From Chrysogorgia sp. JL179-B06 (lineage: Eukaryota > Cnidaria > Anthozoa > Scleralcyonacea > Chrysogorgiidae): a DNA stretch of 64,000 nucleotides. This document shows, in pieces, positions 9,836 to 18,986 of the stretch (position 1 is the first letter of the stretch; every line of letters begins with the position of its first letter). The position numbers were made by a program, and so were the translations under genes. The DNA is taken from NCBI GenBank assembly GCA_035772405.1, contig JAYKKM010000223.1:266597-330596 (forward strand). The letters are read 5' to 3'. The notes beneath the pieces are model-generated. The model worked only from the letters and a program-made list of their open reading frames with translations, ran no database searches and was not told the origin of the DNA.

Positions 9836-10910
9836 ATGAATGATTACCTGTCTAGCGTTTATTACGATCCAAAACGCCCAGGAGGATTTGGTGGAGTGAA
9901 TCGTTTGTATGATGACGTCAAAAAGGAAGGAAAATTTAAAGTGAGTCGCGCGAAAATTAAAGAATGGTTGATGTCACAAGATACGTACACTTTACATAAA
10001 CCTGCCAGTCGCAATTTTAGAAGAAACCGTGTGATCGTGGGCGGTATCGACCAACAATGGCAAATGGATCTGGCGGACATGCAATCCATGCAGAAGTTTA
10101 ACGATGATTATCGATATCTTTTAGTATGCATTGACGTCTTTTCAAAGTATGCATGGGTCGTTCCTCTGAAAAATAAAACGGGACTTTCACTGGTTGAAGC
10201 TTTCAAAGTCATTTTATCTTCTGGGCGCAAACCTGAAAAAATTATGACTGATCAAGGAACGGAGTTTTTCAATAGACATTTTCAAGCACTGATGAAGGAG
10301 GAAGACATAGAATTGTACAATACGTATAACGAAAACGAAAGCCTCGATCGTAGAACGTTTGATTCGTACGTTGAAGACAAAGATGTGGCGATACTTTACA
10401 TCCAAGAAAACAATGCGATACATTGACATGCTGCCTGAGTTAATGTATTCTTACAATCATAGTGTTCATCGTAGTATTAAAACAAAGCCAGCAAATGTTA
10501 CTGTCGAAAACGAAAAGAAAGTATGGCACACTTTGTACGATGAACATAGTATTGTGAAAAATGTAAAGTATAAGTTTAAGATTGGCGATCAAGTGAGAAT
10601 TAGTAAAATAAAACGTAAATTTGAAAAGGGTTACTTGCCAAATTTCTCAAAAGAAATCTTCACTGTAAGCAAACAAGTACCTCGTGACCCTCCCGTGTAT
10701 AAACTCAAAGATTATGACGGCGAAGAACTGAAAGGAACATTTTACGATAAAGAGCTACAAAAAGTCATTAAACGTGACGATGTCTACGAAGTTGAAAAAA
10801 TTCTGAAGAAACGTGGAAGAGGCAACAATGTACACTATCTTGTAAAATGGTTAGGGTACCCGAACAAGTTTAATTCGTGGGTACCTGCTTCTGAAATAAA
10901 TAAGATTTAA
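9836..10910 (+). CDS. int: retroviral-type integrase with C-terminal chromodomain (one frameshift)
   Basis: It would insert element DNA into the host chromosome. The catalytic core has DDE residues: Asp in QMDLADM (about 10067), Asp in MTDQGTEFF (about 10245) and Glu at codon 10353. A frameshift at about 10333-10345 lies just before the codon for the Glu, so the open frame 9836-10426 loses it and the frame 10359-10910 resumes after it. The C-terminus (about 10780-10905) is a chromodomain (YEVEKIL, YLVKWLGYP, SWVP), as usual in Polinton integrases. The ATG at 9836 is chosen because only non-ATG codons precede it in frame. Confidence 0.9.
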
Positions 10911-10956
10911 ACCAATGTGTGTGTAGTTTCTTTGCTATTTTGATTTGTAATTCATA

Positions 10957-11704
10957 ATGAGTGGAACACATTTTTATCTCACGCTTCCTAGCAATGCATC
11001 CCTGAATATCTTTCCCGATAACAAAACGACGAGTTATCGTGTAAAATTGCCACAAACCATTGATTTGAATGGCGAATGGGAAGTTGGTTTGTACTCCATC
11101 TCTTACCCGAATACGTGGTACACTCTACAAGAACATAAGAACCATATCTATTACGCGGACAGAAGTGGACTTTTTCTGACGACGATTGTGGATTACGGCT
11201 ACTACGAAACCGTACAAGATCTTATCAAAAGTACCAATAAAGCTTTGGCAAAATATGTTAACGACAACATTAAGTTGTCGTTTAATGCTCTAATTGGAAA
11301 AGTGACAGTTCAATTGAAAACTGGATATCAATTGGCTCTAACAGGAAGAATGTCGATTATCTTTGGGTTTGGAGGAAAAGATGTAAAATTCGCAAAAACG
11401 ACCGAAAGCCCTTACGTGGCAGACTTGTTTGGGATGACGATAATTTACATCTATTGTGATATTGTTCAAACCGCAGATCGTCGGAGATACGAGCGCCCAA
11501 TTACTCAGAAGCATTCCCGTTCAGGGAAAGTCTGGTGACGTCATTACTAAAACGTTCACAAACATCCAATACGTGCCTGTCCAAACTAAATCATTCGAAG
11601 ACATGGAAATTCTTTTAAGGAGCGATACAGGCGACCCCGTGCCATTTGAACGCGGGAAGGTGGTGACAACACTTCACTTCAGACAGCACAGTTATTTTAC
11701 GTGA
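10957..11704 (+). CDS. minor capsid (penton-like) protein, one frameshift
   Basis: The order integrase, this gene, basic protein, major capsid, protease matches Polintons. The protein starts MSGTHFYLTLPSNAS and has features of the penton-like single jelly-roll family: GEWEVGLYSISYP, a GYYETVQDLI segment and a C-terminal half with VGD, LLRSIP, YVPV and GDPVPFERGKV ending in LHFR. The frame shifts at about 11455-11475, giving 10957-11538 and 11456-11704. It would occupy the vertices of the particle. The family call rests on remembered family patterns plus gene order. Confidence 0.75.
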
Positions 11705-11706
11705 AG

Positions 11707-12215
11707 ATGAATAATCCATACGTACGTTACTATCTCGATCAACAACAAGGACACGGAATGCCTGTTTTCAGAGGCAGTCCATGGCAAATGGGTCATGGAC
11801 AGATGGGATATGGACTCGGTGGCCTATTTCGTAGTATCGCTAGAACAGTCATGCCGATGGTTAAACGTGGAGCAAAAGCTCTTGGAAAAATTGCCTTGAA
11901 TGCTGGAGGTAATCTGTTAGGAGACGTTGCTTCTGGAAGAAATCTGAAAGAAGCGATAAAAAGCCGAGGAAAAGAAGCTGTAAACATCGCAAAAAATAAA
12001 GCCGTTAATCGACTTCAAAACTTATGCTCAAACAGGAAGCGGAAAACGTGCAAGAAAACGTACAAAGCAAACAGCTAAAAAGAGGAAAGGTATCTACTGC
12101 CAGAAGCAGTCAGCCCAAGAAACGGAAAACAAATAAAAAGAGAAAAGCATCGACGTCTACTACCAGAAGCAATCAGACCAAGAAGCGGAGAACAACTCTT
12201 GACATATTCGGTTAA
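11707..12215 (+). CDS. basic maturation/core protein with NLS-rich tail (pVI/X-like; two frameshifts)
   Basis: The N-terminus is Gly/Met/Gln-rich (QGHGMPVFRG, GYGLGGLFRS). A predicted amphipathic helix follows, then a strongly basic tail. The tail is split between three frames near 12020-12090 and ends with repeated S/T-KKRK blocks and DIFG at 12215. Similar proteins lie between minor and major capsid genes in Polintons and resemble adenovirus pVI or core proteins that are cut by the maturation protease. It ends 2 bp before the major capsid ATG. The function is inferred from composition and position. Confidence 0.6.
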
Positions 12216-12217
12216 AT

Positions 12218-13550
12218 ATGAATTTCGTACATGCCAAATCGCAAGAATGCACAAAGAATGAACTCGATCTATTTTCTGTGCCACCAACACAGGTCAGTTT
12301 GGAGAAGGGACATTGGATAAATCATCAACCTGTATCCAGTGTATCGGACGGTGGTGCAATCACGTTCCTATCTCCAGGCACTGAAGATTATGTGGATTTA
12401 TCAAAAACGATTCTTGTGGTGAGAGCTAAAGTGACAAAAGCAGACGGTACAAATCTTGACGCTGACGAGAAAGTTGGAGTGGTGAACAATTTCCTGCACA
12501 GTCTGTTCAAACAAATCGATGTGTTTTTGAATGAAAAGCAAGTGACCCAGGCCACGGGGACTTATGCCTACCGAGCATATCTGGAAACCCTCCTCAACTA
12601 TGGTCCGTCCGCAAAGGATTCTCAACTCACTGCAGCTCTGTTCTACAAAGATACTGCAGGGAAAATGGGCGTGGCGGATCCTACTTTGGCAGCTGCCAAC
12701 GCTAACCTGGGTCTTAAATCGAGATATGCGTTTAAAACAAGACAAGTGGAGTAATAGAGATGGCCGGACCTATATTCAGCGATGTATTTATGTCCGAACG
12801 GCTCCTGCTAAGTTTCGTTGACCTGAAAGTTATTCTGAATCGAAATGACAACGAGTTTTGTTTGATGGCCTCTGAGGACGACGCCGATTACAAAGTAAAG
12901 CTGACCGATGTCTATCTCAAGATACGTAAAGTGAAAGTTAGCCCAAGCATTTCCATAGCTCATGAAATCGCATTGAAAAAAGGACCGGCTATCTACCCTA
13001 TACGTCGCGTCGAGTGCAAGAGTTTCATTATTCCAGCAGGAAATCCCTCCCTGAGAAAAGATAACGTCTTTAATGGACTTGTACCGAAATCGTTTGTCTT
13101 TGGATTGGTCGAAAGCGCAGCGTATAATGGGGCATACAAGAGGAATCCGTACAACTTTCAGCATTTTAACGTGTCCTCTATTGGAATATCCGTGAATGGA
13201 GAAGACCTAACCGTTTTAAGCCGATACAACTTTCCTTTGGTGCAAACCCTAGATTTGTTGAGGCATTCGGTACGATGTTTTCTGGTACGGGAAAAATGTA
13301 TTACAACAGTGGAAACGATATATCGCGAGAAGAGTTTCCAAAAGGTTACGCAGTTTATGCTTTCGATCTGTCCGCCGATATGTGTGGGTCGTCACCCCAT
13401 TTTAATGTTGTTCAACGAGGAAATCTCGCAGTTGACATCAAGTTCTCTGCCGCGCCAGCAGCCGCTGTGAGTCTCGTGTGTTACGGGGAATTCGAAAACC
13501 TAATTCAGATCGATACAGAAAGAAACGTCATTTACGATTACTCTGGCTAA
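12218..13550 (+). CDS. major capsid protein, double jelly-roll (two frameshifts)
   Basis: It builds the icosahedral shell. Recognisable Polinton capsid signatures are LFSVPPTQ near the start, FLHSLFKQIDVFLN, YAYRAYLETLLNYG, DVFMSERLLL, YPIRRVE, NPYNFQHF, GYAVYAFDLSAD and a final EFENLIQID. The product is read in three consecutive frames: 12218-12750, 12740-13240 and 13235-13550. The shifts lie near 12735-12750 and 13230-13240. Total length is about 444 codons, near the family size. The stop at 13548-13550 abuts the protease ATG at 13551, which suggests a compact shared transcript region. Confidence 0.88.
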
Positions 13551-14063
13551 ATGAACACTGCTCAGATAATTCATGCATTAGACCAAGATCCGATAACAAG
13601 CAAGAAGTTTTGCGGTGTGTTTCCTAGTGATAAGTTACCTCAGACAGTTGATAAATATCCATGCGGTTTTGTTGCAAACACAGACCCGAGCAGTGAACCT
13701 GGAACGCACTGGGTGGCATTCTACTTCCCAGCAGAACAGAAAGGGGAATTCTTTGACAGTTATGGACAGCCGCCAGATCACTACAGGGATTCGTTTGGAG
13801 ACTTTTTAGAGCCTTATGAATGGGAATTAAACACGCGTAAACTGCAAAGTGCTTGGTCAGATGTGTGTGGCCAATATTGCATATTCTACCTTAGCCACAG
13901 AGCACGAGGACAAAGCATGAATAAAATCGTGCAGTTATTTAATAACGATACTATGTTAAACGATGCAAAAGTGTCTCGGTTTGTTAAGAGTCATTTTAAA
14001 ATATTGTTAAATCGTCCAAATGTTAATCTTATTCAGTTTAGTAAAAACCTGTTTGAAAATTAA
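13551..14063 (+). CDS. adenain-like maturation cysteine protease (170 aa, intact)
   Basis: It would cleave capsid and core precursors during particle maturation. The Ulp1/adenovirus-protease fold is indicated by His53 in THWVAFYF, Asp69 in FFDSYG, Gln99 and Cys106 in DVCGQYC. The Gln-Cys spacing of 7 matches the adenovirus enzyme. The length fits. Unlike most neighbours, it is unbroken. AATAAA at 14079-14084, 16 nt past the stop, ends the rightward structural block. Confidence 0.88.
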   Translation: MNTAQIIHALDQDPITSKKFCGVFPSDKLPQTVDKYPCGFVANTDPSSEPGTHWVAFYFPAEQKGEFFDSYGQPPDHYRDSFGDFLEPYEWELNTRKLQSAWSDVCGQYCIFYLSHRARGQSMNKIVQLFNNDTMLNDAKVSRFVKSHFKILLNRPNVNLIQFSKNLFEN

Positions 14064-14078
14064 TGTATCGTTTGTTGC

Positions 14079-14084
14079 AATAAA
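14079..14084 (+). terminator. polyadenylation signal after the protease gene
   Basis: AATAAA just downstream of the protease stop. A low-complexity A/T stretch (14127-14210) separates it from the leftward genes. On the minus strand AATAAA occurs at about 14252-14257, serving the converging unit. Confidence 0.6.
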
Positions 14085-14129
14085 TATTTGTTGTAAAATC
14101 GTGTGTGTGTCTTGATTTGTACTCCCCCC

Positions 14130-14161
<32 letters not shown>

Positions 14162-14276
14162 TTTTAAAAATAATAAATAAATAAATAAAAAAAACAAAAA
14201 AAACAACAACTAGAAACTTTTAAAAAACATTTAATAACTTTAAAAACATGATTTATTCAATAAAACAAATACAGGA

Positions 14277-15004
14277 TTAATAATTAAGCCAACGTTTCTG
14301 AGTTTGTTTTTCTCCACGTCTCTTCAGCATTGACTGGATATATTTCATAGGGCTTGCACTTTGGGGGCTTGCACGTTGTGGGCTGCTGTAAAGAACCTCT
14401 TCTTCTTCTTCTCCAGACGCATTGTCAGCTAAGGATTGTTTCCATCTTTCCTCATTCCTTACGAGGTCCTCGTGGCATATTGATCTTTGACAAAACACGA
14501 AAAAATTCTCTTGAGCCCATAGGATTGAAATTTTTTCTCGCCCTCATAGCGTCCGAAACCAAATCAGATATGTTTGATTGCGGGATGGTTTCACCCTCGA
14601 GCTTGACTTGTCCCGTTTCATCCCACGAAATAACGTCAGGTCTTGCTTTCAAACGGCTCAAAAGTGCTGTAGCTCTACCACGCATTGTTCTCGGAATATT
14701 TTTCCACTACGGTTGTATCAGGTAACTGCGCCTTTTCTTTAGATTCCTCTTTATTTTCGGCTATCCGAACGGTGGGTATTTGATTATCCTTTTGACGCCT
14801 CAAGTCCAGATAACGCTCCAAATTTGCATAGTACAATTTTAGCTTTTCAGCATCGTCCATATCCGTACGTTGAAGAATATTTGACATGTCCGTATCTTTA
14901 TGCATCATGTTGGCCATAATCGGGGAGGTCTCAAGTCTTTGTCTTTGCTCGTATCTGTGAAGTGTGTCCTCGGGGACCAAAACCATACGTTTTGCATGTT
15001 TCAT
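14277..15004 (-). CDS. Polinton-conserved hypothetical protein (two frameshifts)
   Basis: It is read in three frames: 15004-14675 (MKHAKRMVLVP, MANMMHKDTDMSNIL, KLYYANLERYLDLRRQ), 14685-14452 (RATALLSRLKARPDVISWD, SNISDLVSDAMRARKNF) and 14498-14277 (NEERWKQSL, then an acidic and Ser/Pro-rich tail ending KRWLNY). I recognise it as a protein type that recurs in invertebrate Polintons, but its role is unknown. It is mostly helical and charged, with no membrane segment. It overlaps the next upstream gene by 4 bp at the ATG/stop, so the leftward genes are tightly packed. Confidence 0.55.
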
Positions 15005-15330
15005 TTTACTAGCAAACTTCCAAGTACACTAAGAATCGGTGCCAAAAGAGCCGTCAATAAACCCCCACCTTTTTGATTAAGGTACACCTTTTTTCGTTTC
15101 CTCGACACTTTCTTATTTGCCAACGCGCGGAGATGTGTCTTGTAGCGCACCAAACGTTGCTTTTGACGCGGTGTTAATGGGATAACACCTTTAAGTAAAT
15201 TCAGTGAACACTCACAAATAGCCGTGATAACATTCGCGGGAACGTTATCGATAAGCAACTTTCGCAATTTAGGTTTAGATTTCATTATAACCTGAAGATA
15301 GGGAAGAGTTCCTCTCATACGCTTCGACAT
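15001..15330 (-). CDS. small basic virion-core-like protein (109 aa, intact)
   Basis: The ATG at 15330 begins MSKRMRG; an in-frame upstream ATG (15363) is less likely. The middle is basic (LTPRQKQRLVRYKTHLR). A GGG-containing hinge follows KKVYLNQ, and the C-terminus is a hydrophobic helix (about residues 90-109). This layout resembles small core or X-type proteins of adenovirus-like elements, in which a glycine-rich protease site precedes a hydrophobic tail. It would bind packaged DNA or the inner shell. The function is inferred. Confidence 0.55.
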   Translation of the reverse strand: MSKRMRGTLPYLQVIMKSKPKLRKLLIDNVPANVITAICECSLNLLKGVIPLTPRQKQRLVRYKTHLRALANKKVSRKRKKVYLNQKGGGLLTALLAPILSVLGSLLVK

Positions 15331-15364
15331 CTTGTAAATGGTGGATTTAAACGGCACACACAAC

Positions 15365-16014
15365 TTAAGTACGCTTCACGTAGACAATCTGTCTCTCCCC
15401 AGGTAAAATGCTGGTTCTTAGACGCATGTTTTCCGGTGTCAGCTGATGACAATCAATCATTAAATATCCGTAAGGGCTGCTTGTAGCATCACGATACGAA
15501 TCCAAAAGGTAATTGCCATGTTTAGGAAACATTTGTTTCGCAAGTGTTGTAATCCCAAGCGAGTCGCGTAAATTCCGGAATACCAACATATAGTGTGAAT
15601 TGAGTGAGATCGTTCGTGACAATTTACCGGGTGGAAATAAATTTTGCGTAAGGTACAACACAGATATACCACGATGATGAGAAACCGCGGGTAAATAGGT
15701 CTGATGCGCGTTGATCGTTGGAACAGTGAGACATCAAATCATCAAGCACGACTAGGGAATTATCATACCCTTCTGTTAAGTCATATAAGTCGTTTGGAAA
15801 ACCTTCCACCAGTTCAACGTTCGGCATAGATAATTCGTCAAATTCCTTTTGATACTCTCCATAGCAGTAAATTATTTTTTGCTGGAACAGGATAAAACAG
15901 TTCTTCTAAATGATGTAACATGGAGCGAACCAAATACGATTTTCCACTTTGACTTTGTCCGCAAATATAAAAATTTGCAGGTGTTTTAAACCGTACATCC
16001 ATCGTGCAAAACAT
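15365..16014 (-). CDS. FtsK/HerA-type genome-packaging ATPase (two frameshifts)
   Basis: It would pump DNA into the capsid. From the ATG at 16014, Walker A GQSQSGKS lies near 15965-15940 and Walker B LVVLDDL near 15755-15735. Later blocks include YLTQNLFPPGK, SLNSHYMLVFRNLRD and a GYLMIDCHQ segment near the C-terminus. Frames change at an A6 run (about 15880) and near 15675-15690. Total length (~217 codons) is typical for Polinton ATPases. The gene order ATPase, core protein, hypothetical on one strand opposite capsid and protease is standard. Confidence 0.87.
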
Positions 16015-16046
16015 TAAATGAGTTTTATTTCACATGTTCGTGTACT

Positions 16047-16409
16047 TTATAGCGAAAAAATACGTTGAGCAAAAGAAATCATTTTACGGAAAAAACTTTC
16101 TTCGATCTTGACCATTGTGATATCGAAGCTTTTAAGAGGTGCGGCAACCAACTGTACAGCTCTACGCGTAACGTGCTCTGAGCAAGAGTCATTCATCACA
16201 TAAACCAATGTCAGGTAAGCTATGGCACGACCAAAATTGTTCACATTCATCTCGATAAAAACGATTGATAACTCGTCAGGATCTATGCGCGGTACCAATT
16301 GATTGTACAACGTCTCATGATATTTAAGCATGTAGTTGACATGATGTGTTAACGTTCTCATATCAATGTCGACGTCATTTCTTTTAAGCTCATCCAAAAT
16401 CACTTCCAT
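16047..16409 (-). CDS. Bcl-2-like protein (120 aa), putative apoptosis regulator
   Basis: The ATG at 16409 is chosen because the following sequence is compact; an upstream in-frame ATG at 16439 adds ten residues. All-helical composition. Residues 51-70 (around NNFGRAIAYL) resemble the BH1 motif of Bcl-2 family proteins (NWGR followed by a hydrophobic helix). A clear BH2 tryptophan motif is absent and no C-terminal membrane anchor is obvious. The frame is intact. Adenovirus E1B-19K is a precedent for a Bcl-2-like protein in a related viral lineage. The assignment rests on one motif and helical pattern; structure comparison is needed. Confidence 0.45.
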   Translation of the reverse strand: MEVILDELKRNDVDIDMRTLTHHVNYMLKYHETLYNQLVPRIDPDELSIVFIEMNVNNFGRAIAYLTLVYVMNDSCSEHVTRRAVQLVAAPLKSFDITMVKIEESFFRKMISFAQRIFSL

Positions 16410-16758
16410 CTTTCCCACCCGACAACAGTAAATGAACACAAAATGTGAAATAATTCAATTATGTATTTGAAAAAAACAAACACAGAATGAGTACGTTGTC
16501 ATAAATGTTTCAAGCAATGTTATTCATTTGAAATGTGTACTGAGAAACATCCTCGTTCAAGCAAAGTGTAGATAGAAAACAAGGTAATCGCTTGGAGACG
16601 ACACTAGCAAAGTTTCAAATATATGAAATGTTTGATTTCATATGAAAATAATATTATAAATTAAACTCAACGGCTCTCAACAGGAAGTTGTCGCAAGTTC
16701 TATGTGACACAACCTACTTTGTTATCAACACTTTATCTAAAATTAGTAACAAAACAAG
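16410..16758. other. intergenic region between the Bcl-2-like gene and a MITE
   Basis: AT-rich. A duplicated ATGAAATGTTTGATTTCATATG-like palindrome lies near 16622-16645. It probably includes the promoter of the leftward genes, but I see no convincing TATA box. Confidence 0.35.
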
Positions 16759-16876
16759 TAGCCTGCGGAAGCAGCCCCTATTACCTTGCGCCTGCACGCG
16801 TCACCGCTGAACGCGTCACCGCTGACACGGTCCGCGGTGACGCGTGCAGGCGCAAGGGAATAAGGGGCCGCAGGCT
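16759..16876. mobile_element. 118-bp palindromic MITE nested in the Polinton
   Basis: The two halves are inverted (TAGCCTGCGG... / ...CCGCAGGCT) with CACGCGTCACCGC arms inside. The direct repeat acaaaacaag flanks it at 16749-16758 and 16877-16886, consistent with an 8-10 bp target duplication (hAT or Mutator type). GC-rich compared with its surroundings. Confidence 0.75.
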
Positions 16877-16918
16877 ACAAAACAAGGAATCTTGAAAAAT
16901 TGTCCAACATATACAAAA

Positions 16919-17557
16919 TCAAACTACGGTATCTCTCTCATAATGTAATAATCCACTGTCAGAGGTCGAAGTAGAGAGAACACTTTCTGAACAGCGTGGA
17001 ACATTAGACATAACACTGAGTTCAAAATCGTTGGTAGGGCGTCTTCTACTCCGTACAACACAAAAACAAACAAGGAAAACAAGTATGGTCACTAGAGCGC
17101 CAGCTGGAGGTATAGTATATAGTAATGTTAATGTTCTATCATTATTCTTGCCATTCTTAGTCGGAGAGATGCTAGAGATGTTGACGAAGGAGAACGTAGA
17201 GGCGATATTAGTAGATGAAGATGTGTTAGTACCTGCGGTGGTCGTGGTGGAGTTACAGTCGCTTAATAGTATTCGGACTAGAACGGTCTTCACGCAAACT
17301 AGTGGATTTTGGCGGAGATCTATTAGTTGCACATTGGGATAGTCCACCAAAACCATGGAGAGATTAGCAGTAGCGAAGTTATTTTGTCTCAGGTCGATTA
17401 CCTTAACCCATCTGTTTGGCGTGTCAATGTGTGGTAAGGACACTAAGCGGAGTCTCGAACAATCCAACAGACCTATCCATCGTTGCTCTTTGCAACGTGA
17501 GGCAAACGATAACCCGATCAACAAGAAAACAAACAAAACAAATGTTTTACCGGCCAT
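16919..17557 (-). CDS. type I membrane glycoprotein with LRR-like ectodomain (212 aa)
   Basis: Signal peptide at residues 1-19 (hydrophobic, ending SFAS). The cysteine-capped ectodomain has two leucine-rich-repeat-like strands, VIDLRQNNF (53-61) and LIDLRQNPL (78-86). A Thr/Ser/Asn-rich stalk with several N-glycosylation sites (about 100-135) follows, then one transmembrane helix (about 146-168) and an Arg-rich stop-transfer (RSRRR). The cytoplasmic tail is Ser/Thr-rich. It could be a captured host surface receptor or an attachment protein; both are inference. The frame is intact although neighbours are broken. It diverges from the bZIP-like gene across a 235-bp promoter region. Confidence 0.7.
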   Translation of the reverse strand: MAGKTFVLFVFLLIGLSFASRCKEQRWIGLLDCSRLRLVSLPHIDTPNRWVKVIDLRQNNFATANLSMVLVDYPNVQLIDLRQNPLVCVKTVLVRILLSDCNSTTTTAGTNTSSSTNIASTFSFVNISSISPTKNGKNNDRTLTLLYTIPPAGALVTILVFLVCFCVVRSRRRPTNDFELSVMSNVPRCSESVLSTSTSDSGLLHYERDTVV

Positions 17558-17681
17558 GTTGTATTAAACGTCAGTTTTTTTTTTTCAAAAAAAAAAAACC
17601 AAACCAAAAAAACAAACCACATTCTGTACAGCGGTCCTCGGAGACGTAGTGTAAAGTAAACCGAAAAATCGCGTGCGGTAT

Positions 17682-17712
17682 CACGTGCGGTATCACGTGT
17701 AACCTTCACGTG
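17682..17712. promoter_or_regulatory. three CACGTG boxes in a divergent promoter
   Basis: CACGTG occurs at 17682-17687, 17694-17699 and 17707-17712, 12-13 bp apart, each in a TCACGTG(C/T) context. This is the E-box/G-box core bound by bHLH-zip and many bZIP proteins. It lies between the leftward LRR gene and the rightward bZIP-like gene. Confidence 0.65.
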
Positions 17713-17792
17713 TAACCTTTGGACATGAACTTTGTCCTTGACCCTAAGTCGTAAAAGTGCGAAACACACACAATCTGACAGTTCGCGCCAGG

Positions 17793-18053
17793 ATGGAAGT
17801 GGAAAAACAGCGGCGGGATGCAGAGAAATCCAGAAGGTGCAGAAAGAAGAGGACAGAAAAGCTTGCCAAGTACAAAGCCTTTTATGACTTTGTACTTCGC
17901 GAGAACCCGGAACTGGTGGCTCGGTTCGAGTCGGAGCACGGCGGGGAAAAAAAAGACACGGCAGAAGGCGGCTCCGACCACAGTTTGGACATGGACTGGT
18001 TCGAAGAGCTTCCGAACCTAGACCTGCTACAAAACATGGGCTTTGACTTTTAG
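17793..18053 (+). CDS. small bZIP-like basic-region protein with acidic activation-type tail (86 aa)
   Basis: From the ATG at 17793, residues 7-22 (RRDAEKSRRCRKKR) match the bZIP basic-region pattern (N/R-x-x-A-x-x-S/C-R-x-R). The following helix (23-37) is not a classical leucine zipper and is ended by ENPEL. Residues 64-86 (SLDMDWFEELPNLDLL) alternate acidic with bulky hydrophobic residues, as in acidic transactivation domains. I infer a compact transcription activator acting on element promoters. It is intact, with a CACGTG triplet upstream and a histone-type stem-loop 24 nt after the stop. Alternatively it could be a DNA-binding repressor or competitor of host bZIP factors. Confidence 0.55.
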   Translation: MEVEKQRRDAEKSRRCRKKRTEKLAKYKAFYDFVLRENPELVARFESEHGGEKKDTAEGGSDHSLDMDWFEELPNLDLLQNMGFDF

Positions 18054-18076
18054 ACGTCAAGATAAAAAAAAAAAAC

Positions 18077-18092
18077 GGCTCTTTTAAGAGCC
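18077..18092 (+). promoter_or_regulatory. histone-type mRNA 3' stem-loop
   Basis: GGCTCTTTTAAGAGCC is a perfect 6-bp stem with a 4-nt loop, followed by ACCACA. It differs from the canonical metazoan histone 3' hairpin by one loop base (A for C). It lies 24 nt after the bZIP-like stop and is followed 12-15 nt later by purine-rich AAAAGAATAAAAA, the position of the U7-binding element. A conventional AATAAA also occurs near 18176. Confidence 0.65.
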
Positions 18093-18330
18093 ACCACATT
18101 TTATAAAAGAATAAAAACGTAATACTCGTTGTGTTTTTTTTCCCTCTTTTGTAACGATATAAAGATTTGAATGAAATAAAACATGAGTTAACAGGATTTA
18201 ACTTTATTTAAAAACACACTATAGTCTTTTCAACTTACAAAGCTGGTTTCCAAAAGAGGTGTGTTACATAAAATTACATAAAATAAAAAGCATGCAGAAA
18301 ACTAAACTAATTTAGTAACTAAAATTTCAA

Positions 18331-18947
18331 TCATGTACCACGGTTCTTAAAATCTCTAAGACTATGTGCACACAGTAATTTTCCGAGGGTTTTCGCGATT
18401 GTTTCGTATTGATCTTTAAAGATTCTTTTGCATCCACAGCCCGTACGCTTCCACTTCCACTTTGGGGCAATGCTGATAGGCGTTGAAGGAGATGTGGTTA
18501 CCACAGGTTTCCAGCCAGATAAGTTGGTCAAATAGTTTTTCAGCTTTGGGACAGCCGAAGCATTCCAGATTTACGGACGGAATGTCAAGGTCTGCCAACA
18601 GGTCTCTCTCGTAGTGTCCGCCCTTGTAAGCAATGGTAGAGCTTAGGTTTTTCCGTGTTTTGCTGTAAAAACTCGCTACAATTGCCTCCAAATCTGAAAT
18701 TGGGAATGCTTCGGTGCCCCGAGGCACTCCAAACGGTAATTTATGGATGTGTTTTTTGCACATATCTACAGGTCTTCTTGTCCTTTTGGGCGAGGTCGTC
18801 CCAGCTCACACCGATGTCAAAAAAGAAGGAATGGGACGTAGTGTCTCCGACATTCAGTAGACCCAACTCCTTACAGAGAAATATGTTCTCTACATAATAC
18901 CCGTCCATATCTATGACTGCTATGATATCCTCTGGCTGGCAATGCAT
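18331..18947 (-). CDS. possible DEDD/RNase H-fold nuclease-like protein (two frameshifts)
   Basis: The ATG at 18947 is preferred over 18965 because the TATA box (18987-18995) leaves no 5' leader for the latter. Three frames join: 18947 to about 18760 (IAVIDMDGYYV near the start, KELGLLNVG, FFFDIGVSWDDLAQKD), about 18760 to 18416 (HKLPFGVPRGTE, AYKGGHYERDLL, VNLECFGCPKAE, CGNHISFNAYQHC) and about 18440 to 18331. The DxD near the N-terminus, the GH..D block and late CG.H/HC could be active-site residues of a DEDD-type exonuclease. That is inference; the family is otherwise unknown to me. One break is at the A6 run near 18757. Confidence 0.45.
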
Positions 18948-18986
18948 GTTGAGTGATCGATACATTTGTATTGCAAATCCTTAGGT

